From assembly GCF_946479685.1 (NCBI RefSeq), contig NZ_CAMLGS010000008.1:1-64000 (forward strand): a DNA stretch of 64,000 nt, written 5' to 3'. A program made the position numbers and the translations under genes. Numbering within the stretch: position 1 is the stretch's first letter; the number at the start of each line of letters is the position of its first letter. The notes under the pieces were generated by a model. That model saw nothing but the letters and a program-made list of their open reading frames with translations, was not told the origin of the DNA and did not search any database. Positions 33,616 to 42,010 of this stretch are shown here, in pieces. Source of the DNA: an uncultured Methylotenera sp. (GTDB lineage Bacteria > Pseudomonadota > Gammaproteobacteria > Burkholderiales > Methylophilaceae).

Positions 33616-35118
33616 ATGGAATTTAGCATAAAAACGGGCGCAACGGAAAAACAGCATCATAATTGTGTCATCGTTGGCGTGTATGAGGGGCGTGAGTTGT
33701 CAGATGCTGCGCAAGCCATTGATACATTATCCTCAGGATATCTCAGCAATGTACTGAAGCATGGTGATTTAGAGGGTAAGCTGGACTCTAGTTTGATGTT
33801 GCATCAAGTGCCTGGCGTGCAAGCCGACCGTGTGCTGCTAGTGGGCTTAGGTAAAAAAGCCGAGTTTGGCGCCAAGCAATACGGTAAGGCAGTCCGTGCC
33901 TCAGTAAAAGCATTGGGTGCAATTAGTGCGGATGAGGTGCTGACGACTTTGGCTGAATTGCCGGTAGCTGGCGTAGATGTACGCAAAAAAGTAGCGCAAT
34001 TGGTAGAAACCGCGCTGGATGCGAGCTACCGTTTTGAAGCGATTAAGCGCAAACCGGATGCTGCAGAAGAAAAAGCTGCGAAAAAAGGAATTAAAAAACT
34101 GGCTATCCGAATTGCAGCTGCTGCCGATGTGGCTGCGGCAGAGTCTGGCCTGCGTGATGGCAAGGCGATAGGTGCTGGTGTTAGCTTGACTAAAGATTTA
34201 GGTAATTTGCCGCCTAATGTTTGTACCCCGACTTATTTGGCTGAGCAAGCGCAGGCCATGGCAAACACTTATGGGTTCACAGTGGAAGTGCTAGAGCGTG
34301 AAGCTATGCAGAAGTTGGGCATGGGTTCATTCTTGGCTGTAGCGCAAGGTAGTGAGCAGCCGCCTAAACTTATCGTGTTGCAACATCTGAAAGGTGATAA
34401 GAGCCAAAAACCTGTAGTGCTCGTGGGCAAGGGCATCACTTTTGATACCGGCGGTATTTCATTGAAGCCAGGCGCAGAAATGGACGAGATGAAATATGAT
34501 ATGTGTGGCGCGGCTACCGTGCTGGGCTTATTTAAAACCATCGCCGAGATGGATCTGCCACTGAATGTAGTGGGCGTGATTCCTACCTGTGAAAACATGC
34601 CAGATGGTCGCGCGACCAGACCGGGTGATGTGCTCACCAGCATGTCTGGCCTTACCATTGAGGTGCTGAATACCGATGCCGAGGGGCGCCTGATTCTATG
34701 TGATGCCCTGACTTATGCTGAGCGCTTTGAGCCTAGCGCGGTAGTGGATATTGCCACCCTGACTGGCGCATGCGTGATTGCGCTAGGCCATCATGCGACT
34801 GGCCTGTTTAGTAATAACGACAGCCTGGCAAAAGAGCTGTTGCAAGCAGGTGAACAGGCGCTGGATCGTGCATGGCATATGCCGATGTGGGATGACTACC
34901 AACCTTTGCTGGATAGTAACTTTGCCGATATCGCCAATATTGGCGGTCGTGCCGGTGGCAGCATCACTGCAGCCTGCTTCTTATCTCGTTTTACTAAGAA
35001 ATATGATTGGGCGCATTTGGATATCGCGGGTACCGCTTGGAAGTCAGGTAAGGAAAAAGGCGGTACAGGTCGTCCTGTGCCATTGCTCACAGAGTTCTTG
35101 GTAGGCCGCACGCGCTAG
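33616..35118 (+). CDS. pepA: PepA, leucyl aminopeptidase
   Basis: PepA is a hexameric M17 metallo-aminopeptidase that also acts as a DNA-binding accessory factor for Xer recombination in E. coli. The 500-residue protein has the catalytic C-terminal domain with the two-metal site: VGKGITFDTGGISLKPG, MKYDMCGAATVLG, and NTDAEGRLILCDALTYAE. The N-terminal macro-like domain covers about residues 1-170. The start ATG has an AGGATC ribosome site. holC follows after 37 bases, so the two are probably co-transcribed. XerC is encoded 9 kb away. Confidence 0.96.
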   Translation: MEFSIKTGATEKQHHNCVIVGVYEGRELSDAAQAIDTLSSGYLSNVLKHGDLEGKLDSSLMLHQVPGVQADRVLLVGLGKKAEFGAKQYGKAVRASVKALGAISADEVLTTLAELPVAGVDVRKKVAQLVETALDASYRFEAIKRKPDAAEEKAAKKGIKKLAIRIAAAADVAAAESGLRDGKAIGAGVSLTKDLGNLPPNVCTPTYLAEQAQAMANTYGFTVEVLEREAMQKLGMGSFLAVAQGSEQPPKLIVLQHLKGDKSQKPVVLVGKGITFDTGGISLKPGAEMDEMKYDMCGAATVLGLFKTIAEMDLPLNVVGVIPTCENMPDGRATRPGDVLTSMSGLTIEVLNTDAEGRLILCDALTYAERFEPSAVVDIATLTGACVIALGHHATGLFSNNDSLAKELLQAGEQALDRAWHMPMWDDYQPLLDSNFADIANIGGRAGGSITAACFLSRFTKKYDWAHLDIAGTAWKSGKEKGGTGRPVPLLTEFLVGRTR

Positions 35119-35155
35119 TCGCGTGAATAGTTATTTCATGCGAACGCTTTAAATT

Positions 35156-35593
35156 ATGACGCGCGTAGAGTTTTTCTTTAACGTCCCCGATAAGTTGGCA
35201 AAAGTTGCAGAGCTCTGCAGTCGAGCGATACCGAAGGGGCGTCAGTTAACTATTTTTACTCAAGATGATGCCATGTCTGCAAGCATGCAGCAGATGCTGT
35301 GGCAGCATTCGGCAACCAGCTTTCTACCGAGTGCCTACCCTGATAGTCCTGAGCAAGATGACGTAGCGATTATTGTAGATAGCGATGGTGCGCAACTGTT
35401 GCAAGACGATATTCTGATTAATTTAAAAACAGAGCATCCGCCATTTTTTAGTCGATTCAGGTATTTGGTGGAACTGGTGGGGGTGGATGATGCGGATAAA
35501 GCGTTAGCCAGAGCGCGTTATAAGTTTTACCGGGATCGCGGCTATCAAATCAAGTCTACCGATGAGTCTGCCGCATCATCAACCGTTACTTAA
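35156..35593 (+). CDS. holC: HolC, DNA polymerase III chi subunit
   Basis: The chi subunit links the clamp loader to single-strand-binding protein. The 145-residue product has the chi signature: start MTRVEFFFNVPDKLAKVAELC, LTIFTQDDAMSASMQQMLWQHSATSFLPSAYP, and a C-terminal YKFYRDRGYQIKSTD. Genes for pepA and holC are neighbours in most proteobacteria. A coiled-coil protein gene follows 39 bases downstream, in the place often held by valS. Confidence 0.92.
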   Translation: MTRVEFFFNVPDKLAKVAELCSRAIPKGRQLTIFTQDDAMSASMQQMLWQHSATSFLPSAYPDSPEQDDVAIIVDSDGAQLLQDDILINLKTEHPPFFSRFRYLVELVGVDDADKALARARYKFYRDRGYQIKSTDESAASSTVT

Positions 35594-35632
35594 TTAGCCG
35601 TTCATCGGCGCGTTAGAAGGACATTAAATTAC

Positions 35633-36703
35633 ATGCAAGAAGATGACGATATCCCCCTGTTAACCGAAGTGCATGCTTTGCCCACGCAAATGTTGGCAAA
35701 CACATTTAATGTAACGCCAGAGCTGATTGCCACTATCGCTGCGGAAATCAGGCCGCAGATTGCGGCTGATATTGAGCGCGCTGTCGCGCAAAAAATTAAA
35801 GATGAAGTGCGGCAAGAGCTGATCGATTACCTGTCCAATGCTGCAGCCGAAATCAAGGTGGGGCAAACTGATGCGTTGAGTAGCTTAACGCAGCAACATG
35901 CGCAGTTTACCCAGCAAGTATTGGCGACACAGCAAGACGCCGAGCAGGCGCTGAAAAAGCAGATCGATACCGAGTTGATGAATGCGAAGCAGGCCATCAT
36001 GGAGCAGACTTCGGTATTTGTAGATAGAACACGTGCTGACTTCGCTACCGAAATCCCGAAAATGGTACATGCCAATGTGGATATCATTAAAGCGGATTTG
36101 GCACAGAGTCTGACGCAAATGCAGTCGCAAGTGGTGGAGGATGTGCAAAGTAACCTAAGTGCTGCTTTGCCTAAGCTGGAACAGTCACTTACCGATGGGC
36201 TGCAGGCGTCACTGCAGAATCTGGAAAAACTAACCGTAGAAAATGCCTCGCACGACTTGCAGGCTAAAATCTCCAGGCTGCATGAAGAGATACTCAACGA
36301 GCATCGTGCCAGCCTGGCGCTGGAGCTCGCCGGCATTTACAAAGACCTGACACAGCATACGCAATCGGAGCTAAATATTTATCTGGATGCGATACAGATG
36401 CAGTCTCAGCAATCGCTGCAGCAGAAGTTGGGCGCGACCTTCCCTGCGTTGTATGAAGAGTTGTCTCAACAGTTAAGCGCAACGCTTAAAGCCGACTTCA
36501 CAGTGCTGGCAGAGGGCGCTAAAAACGACTTTATTCAAGGGCTGAATGCTGAATTGCCTAGCACAGAGCAGGCGTTAGCCAATAAAGTGCATGAGGTGTT
36601 GGCGGTAGAAACGCCGCGCATAGAACGTGAGATGATTGCCAATGTGCGGGCTGAAGTTGCCAAGGTGGTCGAGGCGGTGCGCTTGGTCTTCCCCGTGGTC
36701 TAG
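35633..36703 (+). CDS. uncharacterised long coiled-coil protein
   Basis: I do not recognise this 356-residue protein. It is almost wholly helical, with heptad-like repeats rich in Ala, Gln, Leu, Glu and Asp, no membrane helix and no signal peptide. The N-terminus (QEDDDIPLLTEVHALP) is acidic and disordered-looking and the C-terminus ends EVAKVVEAVRLVFPVV. An AAGGA ribosome site precedes the ATG. It follows pepA and holC, so it is likely in the same transcript. A scaffold or DNA/division-associated role is possible but not shown. Confidence 0.8.
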   Translation: MQEDDDIPLLTEVHALPTQMLANTFNVTPELIATIAAEIRPQIAADIERAVAQKIKDEVRQELIDYLSNAAAEIKVGQTDALSSLTQQHAQFTQQVLATQQDAEQALKKQIDTELMNAKQAIMEQTSVFVDRTRADFATEIPKMVHANVDIIKADLAQSLTQMQSQVVEDVQSNLSAALPKLEQSLTDGLQASLQNLEKLTVENASHDLQAKISRLHEEILNEHRASLALELAGIYKDLTQHTQSELNIYLDAIQMQSQQSLQQKLGATFPALYEELSQQLSATLKADFTVLAEGAKNDFIQGLNAELPSTEQALANKVHEVLAVETPRIEREMIANVRAEVAKVVEAVRLVFPVV

Positions 36704-36762
36704 TTGATGATGGCAGCAGCCATGCGCTTGGTGAAGTGCCTAGCTGCGTGGCTTGCCGTGCC

Positions 36763-37143
36763 TTAAGCGTCAATCAGTGCATCATAAGCGCTAGCCGATA
36801 GCAATTGCTCTGCATCCGCATCGTTATCCGCTTTAAATCTAAATATCCATGCTTTGTAGGGATGGTCGTTGATTTGCTCGGGTGAGTCGATTACCGCCTG
36901 ATTGATTTCAAGTACTACACCGTTGATCAGCGCGTGCAGGTCTGAACCGGTTTTGACTGATTCGACCAAGCCGCATGGTTGTGCTGCACTTAAACGTGTG
37001 CCTACCGCCGGCGCCTCAACAAATACGATATCGCCTAGCAGGTTTTGCGCGTAATCGGTAATGCCAGCCTCCCAGGCACCATCAGCCGTAGCTTTTGTCC
37101 ATAAATGTTGAGGGCTGAATAACAAAGATTGTGGCGTTTGCAT
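36763..37143 (-). CDS. gcvH: GcvH-like lipoyl carrier protein
   Basis: GcvH carries the aminomethyl group on a lipoyl-lysine in the glycine cleavage system. The 126-residue product has the family fold and the lipoylated lysine K64 in LVESVKTGSDL, plus AGITDYAQNLLGDIVFVE and IDSPEQINDHPYKAWIFRFK. No gcvT or gcvP gene is present in the window, so this may be a second or orphan H-protein. Orphan H-like proteins in other organisms take part in lipoate transfer or related sulfur pathways. It stands alone on the minus strand opposite pbpG. Confidence 0.9.
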   Translation of the reverse strand: MQTPQSLLFSPQHLWTKATADGAWEAGITDYAQNLLGDIVFVEAPAVGTRLSAAQPCGLVESVKTGSDLHALINGVVLEINQAVIDSPEQINDHPYKAWIFRFKADNDADAEQLLSASAYDALIDA

Positions 37144-37321
37144 GCTGGTTGCTCTGTGATTTTTTTGATTAAGATTGGCTTAAATTTTAACGTAAATTGC
37201 GCCAAAATTAATTTATTTTTAAATGGAGTGCGGGTTAACCCTAAAATCCTTAAAAATTATGGTGACAAAGCTAAAGTTTTTATATAGTATTGTGCTGTAA
37301 CTCCATGAGATATAAGTCATT

Positions 37322-38326
37322 ATGAAAAGCACATTGCGCAAATTTACTTTCTTTTACATTAGCATGGCGCTGTGCTTGGTTCCTGTGGCTGCAAATGCGG
37401 CTACTGATAAAAAACATAGACACGTTTCAACCCAGTCTAAAGCTTCCAGTAAATACAAAGCTGTAAAATATAAAACGAGTGAGCTGCGTGTTAAAACGCG
37501 TTTGCCTGCACGTAAAGCGGTTGCGGCTGTTGATAGCTACGATGGCACTACCCCTCTAAAATTAGCTTCAGCCAAGGCGATGGTGGTTAACCAGCAAACG
37601 GGTGAAGTGCTGTTCGCCAAAAATACCAATTTACCAACACCAATTGCGTCTGTGACCAAATTGATGACAGCGATGGTAATGTTGGATGCACATTTGCCGA
37701 TGGATGAGCTGCTCAATATTTCGGATGAAGACGTTGATTATCTGAAACATACCACCTCCCGATTGAGTGTAGGCACTACGCTGACACGTGGCGAGATGTT
37801 GCAGTTAGCGTTAATGGCTTCAGAAAACAGAGCCGCTTCAGCATTGGGCCGTAATTATCCAGGCGGTAGCTACGCGTTTGTTAAGGCGATGAACCAAAAA
37901 GCAAAGTTGCTAGGCATGAACGCAAGTCACTTTGTGGACTCAACCGGTTTGGATAGCAATAACGTATCGACGGCACAAGACTTAGCCAAGATGGTCGATG
38001 CTGCTTATCACTACCCAGAGATTCGTCAGGTGACGACGCTGGCTTCGCAGGAAATTACCTTGTATGGCCGTCGTAGCCCGCTCAGTTTTGTGAACACAAA
38101 TGCGCTGGTACGTGGCGGTAAATGGGATATTGGTTTATCAAAAACTGGATTTATCAACGAGGCTGGTCGCTGCTTGGTAATGCAGGCGCAGATTTCTGGT
38201 CAGCCTGTGATTATTGTGTTGCTGGACTCAGCGGGCAAATTAACCCGTATAGGTGATGCCAATCGTATCCGCAAATGGGTAGAAACCAATGAGGCTGGCT
38301 CTTTAGGGACTTTTGTCAGCGGTTAG
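37322..38326 (+). CDS. pbpG: D-alanyl-D-alanine endopeptidase (PBP7-like)
   Basis: The 334-residue periplasmic protein has a signal peptide (residues 1-26) and a short basic linker (residues ~30-70, rich in Lys, Ser and Arg). The SxxY-type serine peptidase domain of the DacA/PbpG group follows: SxxK motif ASVTKLM, SEN motif SENRA, and KTG motif SKTGFINEAG. Members cut peptide cross-links in peptidoglycan. Its lack of a long C-terminal domain favours PbpG over DacA. It is monocistronic with a terminator at 38433. Confidence 0.9.
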   Translation: MKSTLRKFTFFYISMALCLVPVAANAATDKKHRHVSTQSKASSKYKAVKYKTSELRVKTRLPARKAVAAVDSYDGTTPLKLASAKAMVVNQQTGEVLFAKNTNLPTPIASVTKLMTAMVMLDAHLPMDELLNISDEDVDYLKHTTSRLSVGTTLTRGEMLQLALMASENRAASALGRNYPGGSYAFVKAMNQKAKLLGMNASHFVDSTGLDSNNVSTAQDLAKMVDAAYHYPEIRQVTTLASQEITLYGRRSPLSFVNTNALVRGGKWDIGLSKTGFINEAGRCLVMQAQISGQPVIIVLLDSAGKLTRIGDANRIRKWVETNEAGSLGTFVSG

Positions 38327-38372
38327 TTTTGAGCTGACGTTGCAATGATGAGTTGCGAAGTCCATGCACGAA

Positions 38373-38429
38373 TTGAATCAAACAGCTTGAATCAAAAAAA
38401 GTTGAATCAAATAGGTTGGATTAAATAAA
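38373..38429. repeat. four 14-15 bp tandem units between pbpG and its terminator
   Basis: TTGAATCAAACAGC (38373-38386), TTGAATCAAAAAAAG (38387-38401), TTGAATCAAATAGG (38402-38415) and the diverged TTGGATTAAATAAA (38416-38429) stand in tandem directly before the pbpG terminator hairpin. Confidence 0.85.
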
Positions 38430-38432
38430 AGG

Positions 38433-38457
38433 CGCCAGCATTTGCTGGCGTTTTTTT
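38433..38457 (+). terminator. rho-independent terminator after pbpG
   Basis: CGCCAGC / GCTGGCG form a 7-bp stem with a 4-base loop, followed by seven Ts. It lies about 105 bases after the pbpG stop. Confidence 0.88.
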
Positions 38458-38483
38458 ATGGGCGCTGCTTGCGGCCTTAATGA

Positions 38484-38756
38484 TTATTCTTTTGGTGGAA
38501 CGTAACCACTAGCAGTGTCAGCACCTTCACCAAAGAAATATTTTTCAGTTTGTTCGGCTAAATATTTGCGCGCTGAAGGGTCAGCCAAGCTAAGGCGGTT
38601 CTCATTCACCAGCATGGTTTGCTGTTTTAACCATACGGCCCAAGCCTCTTTTGATACGTTCATGTAAATGCGTTTGCCCAACTCACCTGGGTATGGCGGA
38701 AAGTCCATGCCATCGGCTTCTTTGCCCAATTTAATACAATTAACAGTACGTGCCAT
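38484..38756 (-). CDS. yggX: YggX, Fe(II)-trafficking / oxidative damage protection protein
   Basis: The 90-residue product equals the family size and matches it throughout: [15 protein letters not shown] with the conserved Cys7, [36 protein letters not shown], and [16 protein letters not shown]. YggX helps protect Fe-S proteins from oxidants and may handle free iron. It is monocistronic and near sodB and a TonB receptor gene, both also linked to iron or oxidant biology, but no common operator was found. Confidence 0.95.
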   Translation of the reverse strand: MARTVNCIKLGKEADGMDFPPYPGELGKRIYMNVSKEAWAVWLKQQTMLVNENRLSLADPSARKYLAEQTEKYFFGEGADTASGYVPPKE

Positions 38757-38875
38757 GATAGTCCTTTTATATAATCTAATCGTTATTGCTTAAACCGTTA
38801 TGATAGCGCATGTTAAAATTCATGCATTAAACTATTCACAATTTAACGTTACGTAATCAACTTTTTAGAAAGTCT

Positions 38876-39274
38876 ATGATGTCAACACCACCAAATAAGC
38901 CTGTAAAAACCAGCCCGTTTAAAGGTAAAACTGGTATCCGCCGCCTGATTAACGCCTTTGGTTACTCGCTGGAAGGGTTTAAAGCGGCATTTGTGCATGA
39001 AGATGCCTTCCGCCAAGAGGTGTTTCTGGCCATCGTATTAATCCCATTGGCGATTTACCTGGGAGATAGCGCCGTAGAGCAGGCGTTGTTGATTGCTAGC
39101 GTGCTGCTAGTGCTAATTGTTGAGTTGCTCAACTCCGCAATTGAGGCTGCAGTGGATCACACATCTACCGAGCATCATGCGCTGGCCAAGCAAGCTAAGG
39201 ACATTGGCAGTGCCGCGGTGTTTATTGCATTGCTGATAGTAGCCGTGGTATGGGGTTTAATCCTGCTCGCATAA
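38876..39274 (+). CDS. dgkA: DgkA, diacylglycerol kinase
   Basis: DgkA phosphorylates diacylglycerol to phosphatidic acid for lipid recycling in the inner membrane. The 132-residue protein has three membrane helices and the family core: GIRRLINAFGYSLEGFKAAFVHEDAFRQEVFLA, LLVLIVELLNSAIEAAVDHTS, and KQAKDIGSAAVFIALL, with the catalytic Glu/Asn/Lys/Asp residues present. Two ATGs begin the frame; the first is preceded by AGAAAG. A convergent hairpin follows. Confidence 0.94.
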   Translation: MMSTPPNKPVKTSPFKGKTGIRRLINAFGYSLEGFKAAFVHEDAFRQEVFLAIVLIPLAIYLGDSAVEQALLIASVLLVLIVELLNSAIEAAVDHTSTEHHALAKQAKDIGSAAVFIALLIVAVVWGLILLA

Positions 39275-39283
39275 TGCACTAAC

Positions 39284-39319
39284 CAGCGCAACACTGGCGA
39301 TCTAGCTTATGTTGCGCTG
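39284..39319. terminator. hairpin between dgkA and the TonB receptor gene
   Basis: A perfect 10-bp stem (CAGCGCAACA / TGTTGCGCTG) with a 16-base loop occupies the convergent gap. It could serve both genes; T-runs are lacking. Confidence 0.55.
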
Positions 39320-39332
39320 TCGGGTGTGGTTT

Positions 39333-41357
39333 CTAAAAGTCACCACGCAATCCAAATAAGATTGCGCGCTGACCTTGCATCGAGATATCCTTCAAGAACG
39401 AGGCGTGGTCGCGTATCTCTTGGTTGAGCAGGTTGTTGGCTTTGGCGAATAGCTCTACATTCAACTTGGTTGGCAGCTTATAAGTAACCAGTGCGCTGAC
39501 ATTGGTGTAGCCGTCCGTTTTTAACTCATTCACTGCGGTGTGGTTTTGTGCGAATGCTTTGAGCACATCTAATCTTGCCCCTAGCCGGTTATGCTGGTAC
39601 TGCAGCCCGGCACCTAAGCGTAGTGGCGCAATTCTCGGTAGATACTTGTCATTGCGCAGGTCTTTGGCATGCACGTAGTCACCAAGCAAGTTTAAGTTTA
39701 AATTGTTGGCAAGGCTGAATTTAGCCTCACTTTCAAATCCCTTAAATACTGCGGGTACTGTCATGAATTTTGCTTCTGGTAGGAACTGGCCGTCAACGGC
39801 TATCTCGTTACCGGTGCCAAATAATCCAATAAAATTACTAAAGCGTGTGTAGTAAGTGCCTATGCTGAAGGAGTTTTTTGCATCTTTCCAGCGTAGTTGC
39901 GCATCAACGCCATTTGAGCGTTCTTTTTTAAAGTCGGTATTGCCCACTTCAAATTGGCCGGTGGCCATATGGGCGCCATTGGCGTATAGCTCAAAGTAAC
40001 TGGGCGCACGCTCGTTATGCGACAGGTTGCCGGTTACGGACCAGTTGCTATTAATGCTATACAAACCACCAAGCCCAGCGCTGTTCGGATTGAAGCTTTT
40101 GCTCTGGCCTGCGCCAAAGTTTGCATTGTCTTTAGAATCTACCGAGGTGTGGCCTAAGCGTCCACCAAATGTGATTTTGTGTTTATCTATAGCGAGCTCT
40201 TCATAGAGATATGCTGCTTGGTTCTGTGTGTTGACGCTAGGCACAAAGGCTTCTTCACCTAATGCCTCGAAATTGGTGTTGTTAAATTGGTAGCCAATCA
40301 CCCCACTGAATGCGCCTAGTGGGCGGTGGCCTAATTCAATGCTGCTTTCTACGCCGCGGTTTTTAAAAGTGGTGCCGACACTGCCATTTTCTAATTCACG
40401 ATGTTGGTAGTCCGTATATGCTGCACGCAGTTTGACGCGGTTAAAAATGCCGCCTAGTTCTGTGAATTCACTGGCGACATCCCAGCGGTTACTTTTCATG
40501 TCGATGCGTACGTCTTCTTCTGCGACTACGCCGTAGTTGTTGTTCATGGTAGAGAACGAGGTGCCGATGTAGCCATTGTCAAAAGTTAAGGCAGCACCTA
40601 ATGCGCCGCCATTACCATCTGCACTGCTATTCACTAATTTGCCACGATTCTCGCGCGGGGTGCCGTCTTGCTCGCTTTTACGGCGCGATACTGCATAGCC
40701 TGGAATATCCAAGTCGTCTGTTCTGCGTGTGTAAGCATCAGCATGGATGGCAAACTGTCCGTTGCCGACATCAATTACTGCGGCGCCGTTTCTGGTGTTG
40801 CTAGGCCCGCCAAAGCGAGTTTCGGCACGGCCGGTAGCGCCATCCAGCGGCTCTTTAGGGATGCGATGGTCAATCGCATTTACCACACCGCCCACGGCGC
40901 TGCCACCGTACAGCAGCGCGGCAGGCCCACGCACCACATCAATTTGCTCAATGATAAGTGGGTCTACGCCTACCGCATGGTCAAAGCTTAAGCTGGAAGC
41001 ATCTAAAATACTGGTGCCATTTTGCATGATACGGACGCGCTCACCATCTAAACCACGAATGACTGGGCGTGAGGCATTGGGGCCAAATTGGGTGGCGCTT
41101 ACGCCTGGAATGCCATTAAGGGTCTCGCCCAAAGTGCTTTCACGTTTGAGTGATAGCTCTCGTCCGTTGATAACGGCAACTGGTGCTACCAGTTCGTCAG
41201 AAGCGACGCCTAAAGGATTGCTGGTGACAGAGACGGTGGGTAAGTCAATAGCAACATCAGCAGCGAGAGATGGTGTAGCAAATGCTGTAGCTACAGCAAT
41301 CAGCAAGGGTCTAAATGCAAACGTGTTAAGCGCCTGCAGGTTTGGAGCGTAATACAT
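39333..41357 (-). CDS. TonB-dependent outer membrane receptor (ZnuD-like)
   Basis: With the ATG at 41357 (GAGG ribosome site; an upstream open frame is not signal-like) the product is 674 residues. It has a signal peptide (residues 1-32, ...TPSLA), a TonB-box-like DLPTVSVTS, a plug domain (GETLNGIPGVSATQFGPNASRPVIRGLDGERVRIMQNG, VDVVRGPAALLYGGSAVGGVVNAID) and a 22-strand barrel ending in RAILFGLRGDF. The plug is close to ZnuD-type receptors, which take up zinc or heme. The His/Asp-rich loop of ZnuD is not obvious, so the substrate is open. A small His/Cys protein gene lies upstream on the same strand. Confidence 0.88.
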   Translation of the reverse strand: MYYAPNLQALNTFAFRPLLIAVATAFATPSLAADVAIDLPTVSVTSNPLGVASDELVAPVAVINGRELSLKRESTLGETLNGIPGVSATQFGPNASRPVIRGLDGERVRIMQNGTSILDASSLSFDHAVGVDPLIIEQIDVVRGPAALLYGGSAVGGVVNAIDHRIPKEPLDGATGRAETRFGGPSNTRNGAAVIDVGNGQFAIHADAYTRRTDDLDIPGYAVSRRKSEQDGTPRENRGKLVNSSADGNGGALGAALTFDNGYIGTSFSTMNNNYGVVAEEDVRIDMKSNRWDVASEFTELGGIFNRVKLRAAYTDYQHRELENGSVGTTFKNRGVESSIELGHRPLGAFSGVIGYQFNNTNFEALGEEAFVPSVNTQNQAAYLYEELAIDKHKITFGGRLGHTSVDSKDNANFGAGQSKSFNPNSAGLGGLYSINSNWSVTGNLSHNERAPSYFELYANGAHMATGQFEVGNTDFKKERSNGVDAQLRWKDAKNSFSIGTYYTRFSNFIGLFGTGNEIAVDGQFLPEAKFMTVPAVFKGFESEAKFSLANNLNLNLLGDYVHAKDLRNDKYLPRIAPLRLGAGLQYQHNRLGARLDVLKAFAQNHTAVNELKTDGYTNVSALVTYKLPTKLNVELFAKANNLLNQEIRDHASFLKDISMQGQRAILFGLRGDF

Positions 41358-41403
41358 ATCAATAACCTCAAAATAATAGCGAGTATTCGGCAAGCCGAGT
41401 GAG

Positions 41404-41451
41404 CAGCAAACCGGGTAGTCAGTAAACAGGGTAATCAGCAAACGTAGTAGC
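41404..41451. repeat. three 16-bp tandem units upstream of the TonB receptor gene
   Basis: Units at 41404-41419, 41420-41435 and 41436-41451 share CAGYAAAC and period 16. They lie between the small upstream gene and the receptor start. Confidence 0.8.
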
Positions 41452-41470
41452 ATTTGCTGCTGTTTTTAAA

Positions 41471-41800
41471 TTAAATACTGGCTATTTGAGGTGGTGCCCG
41501 TGCGGAATACGGGCTGTTGGCATGATGTTGAACGGAGATGTGCGCACTGCTTGTGGCAATCAATTCAGGTTGGCTGATTGGGATGATAGTGAGGGTTGTT
41601 AATACCCCACTAGCGATCTTTGCATAGCTAAGACATTGTGCGCATTGTTCAGCAACCGTGTTCTTCTGTTGCGATTTTTCAACGGGTTGAGAGTGCTGCG
41701 TGCCATTGGTGATATGGCTGATTTCATGCGTAGCAACACCTATCTGCGTCAATGCAAATAGCAGGACAAGGCTAAGGTGGACGATGAGTCTTTGCAACAT
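41471..41800 (-). CDS. small exported His/Cys-containing protein (DUF2946-like)
   Basis: The 109-residue product has an N-terminal signal or anchor (LSLVLLFALTQIGVATH), HEISHITNG with three His, a C-A-Q-C pair (EQCAQC), a second hydrophobic stretch, and VQHHAN near the end. This composition, together with its position 113 bases upstream of a TonB-dependent receptor gene on the same strand, recalls the small DUF2946 proteins found with metal-uptake receptors. Family membership is tentative. Cys and His residues could bind zinc or copper. Confidence 0.7.
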   Translation of the reverse strand: MLQRLIVHLSLVLLFALTQIGVATHEISHITNGTQHSQPVEKSQQKNTVAEQCAQCLSYAKIASGVLTTLTIIPISQPELIATSSAHISVQHHANSPYSARAPPQIASI

Positions 41801-41915
41801 AGTTGCGTATTCTAGCAGAGTTTTAAGATTTGATTAGCCAAAAATAAATGACAGGCAACACGCAAGAGTTTTGTGTTGCGAAAATGGTGTGTGCAATTAC
41901 GTACTTAATTGGCAA

Positions 41916-41951
41916 ATAAAAAGCCTTAAAGTTTCCTTTAAGGCTTTTTAT
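41916..41951. terminator. rho-independent terminator after sodB
   Basis: AAAAAGCCTTAAAG / CTTTAAGGCTTTTT form a stem of at least 14 bp with a TTTC loop, with A and T runs on both sides. It ends sodB on the minus strand and could also work from the other side. Confidence 0.9.
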
Positions 41952-42010
41952 CACTTCATCTTGCTAGCGCTTAGGTTAGCCTAAATGCTGGGCATAGTGC
42001 TAATCGGCAA

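Noticed and set aside
38373..38429. Short direct repeats as a CRISPR-like array
   Set aside because: Units are contiguous, 14-15 bp, with no spacers and no cas genes nearby.
41358..41453. Longer start for the TonB receptor
   Set aside because: The extension covers the 16-bp tandem repeats and precedes a good signal peptide with its own ribosome site at 41357.
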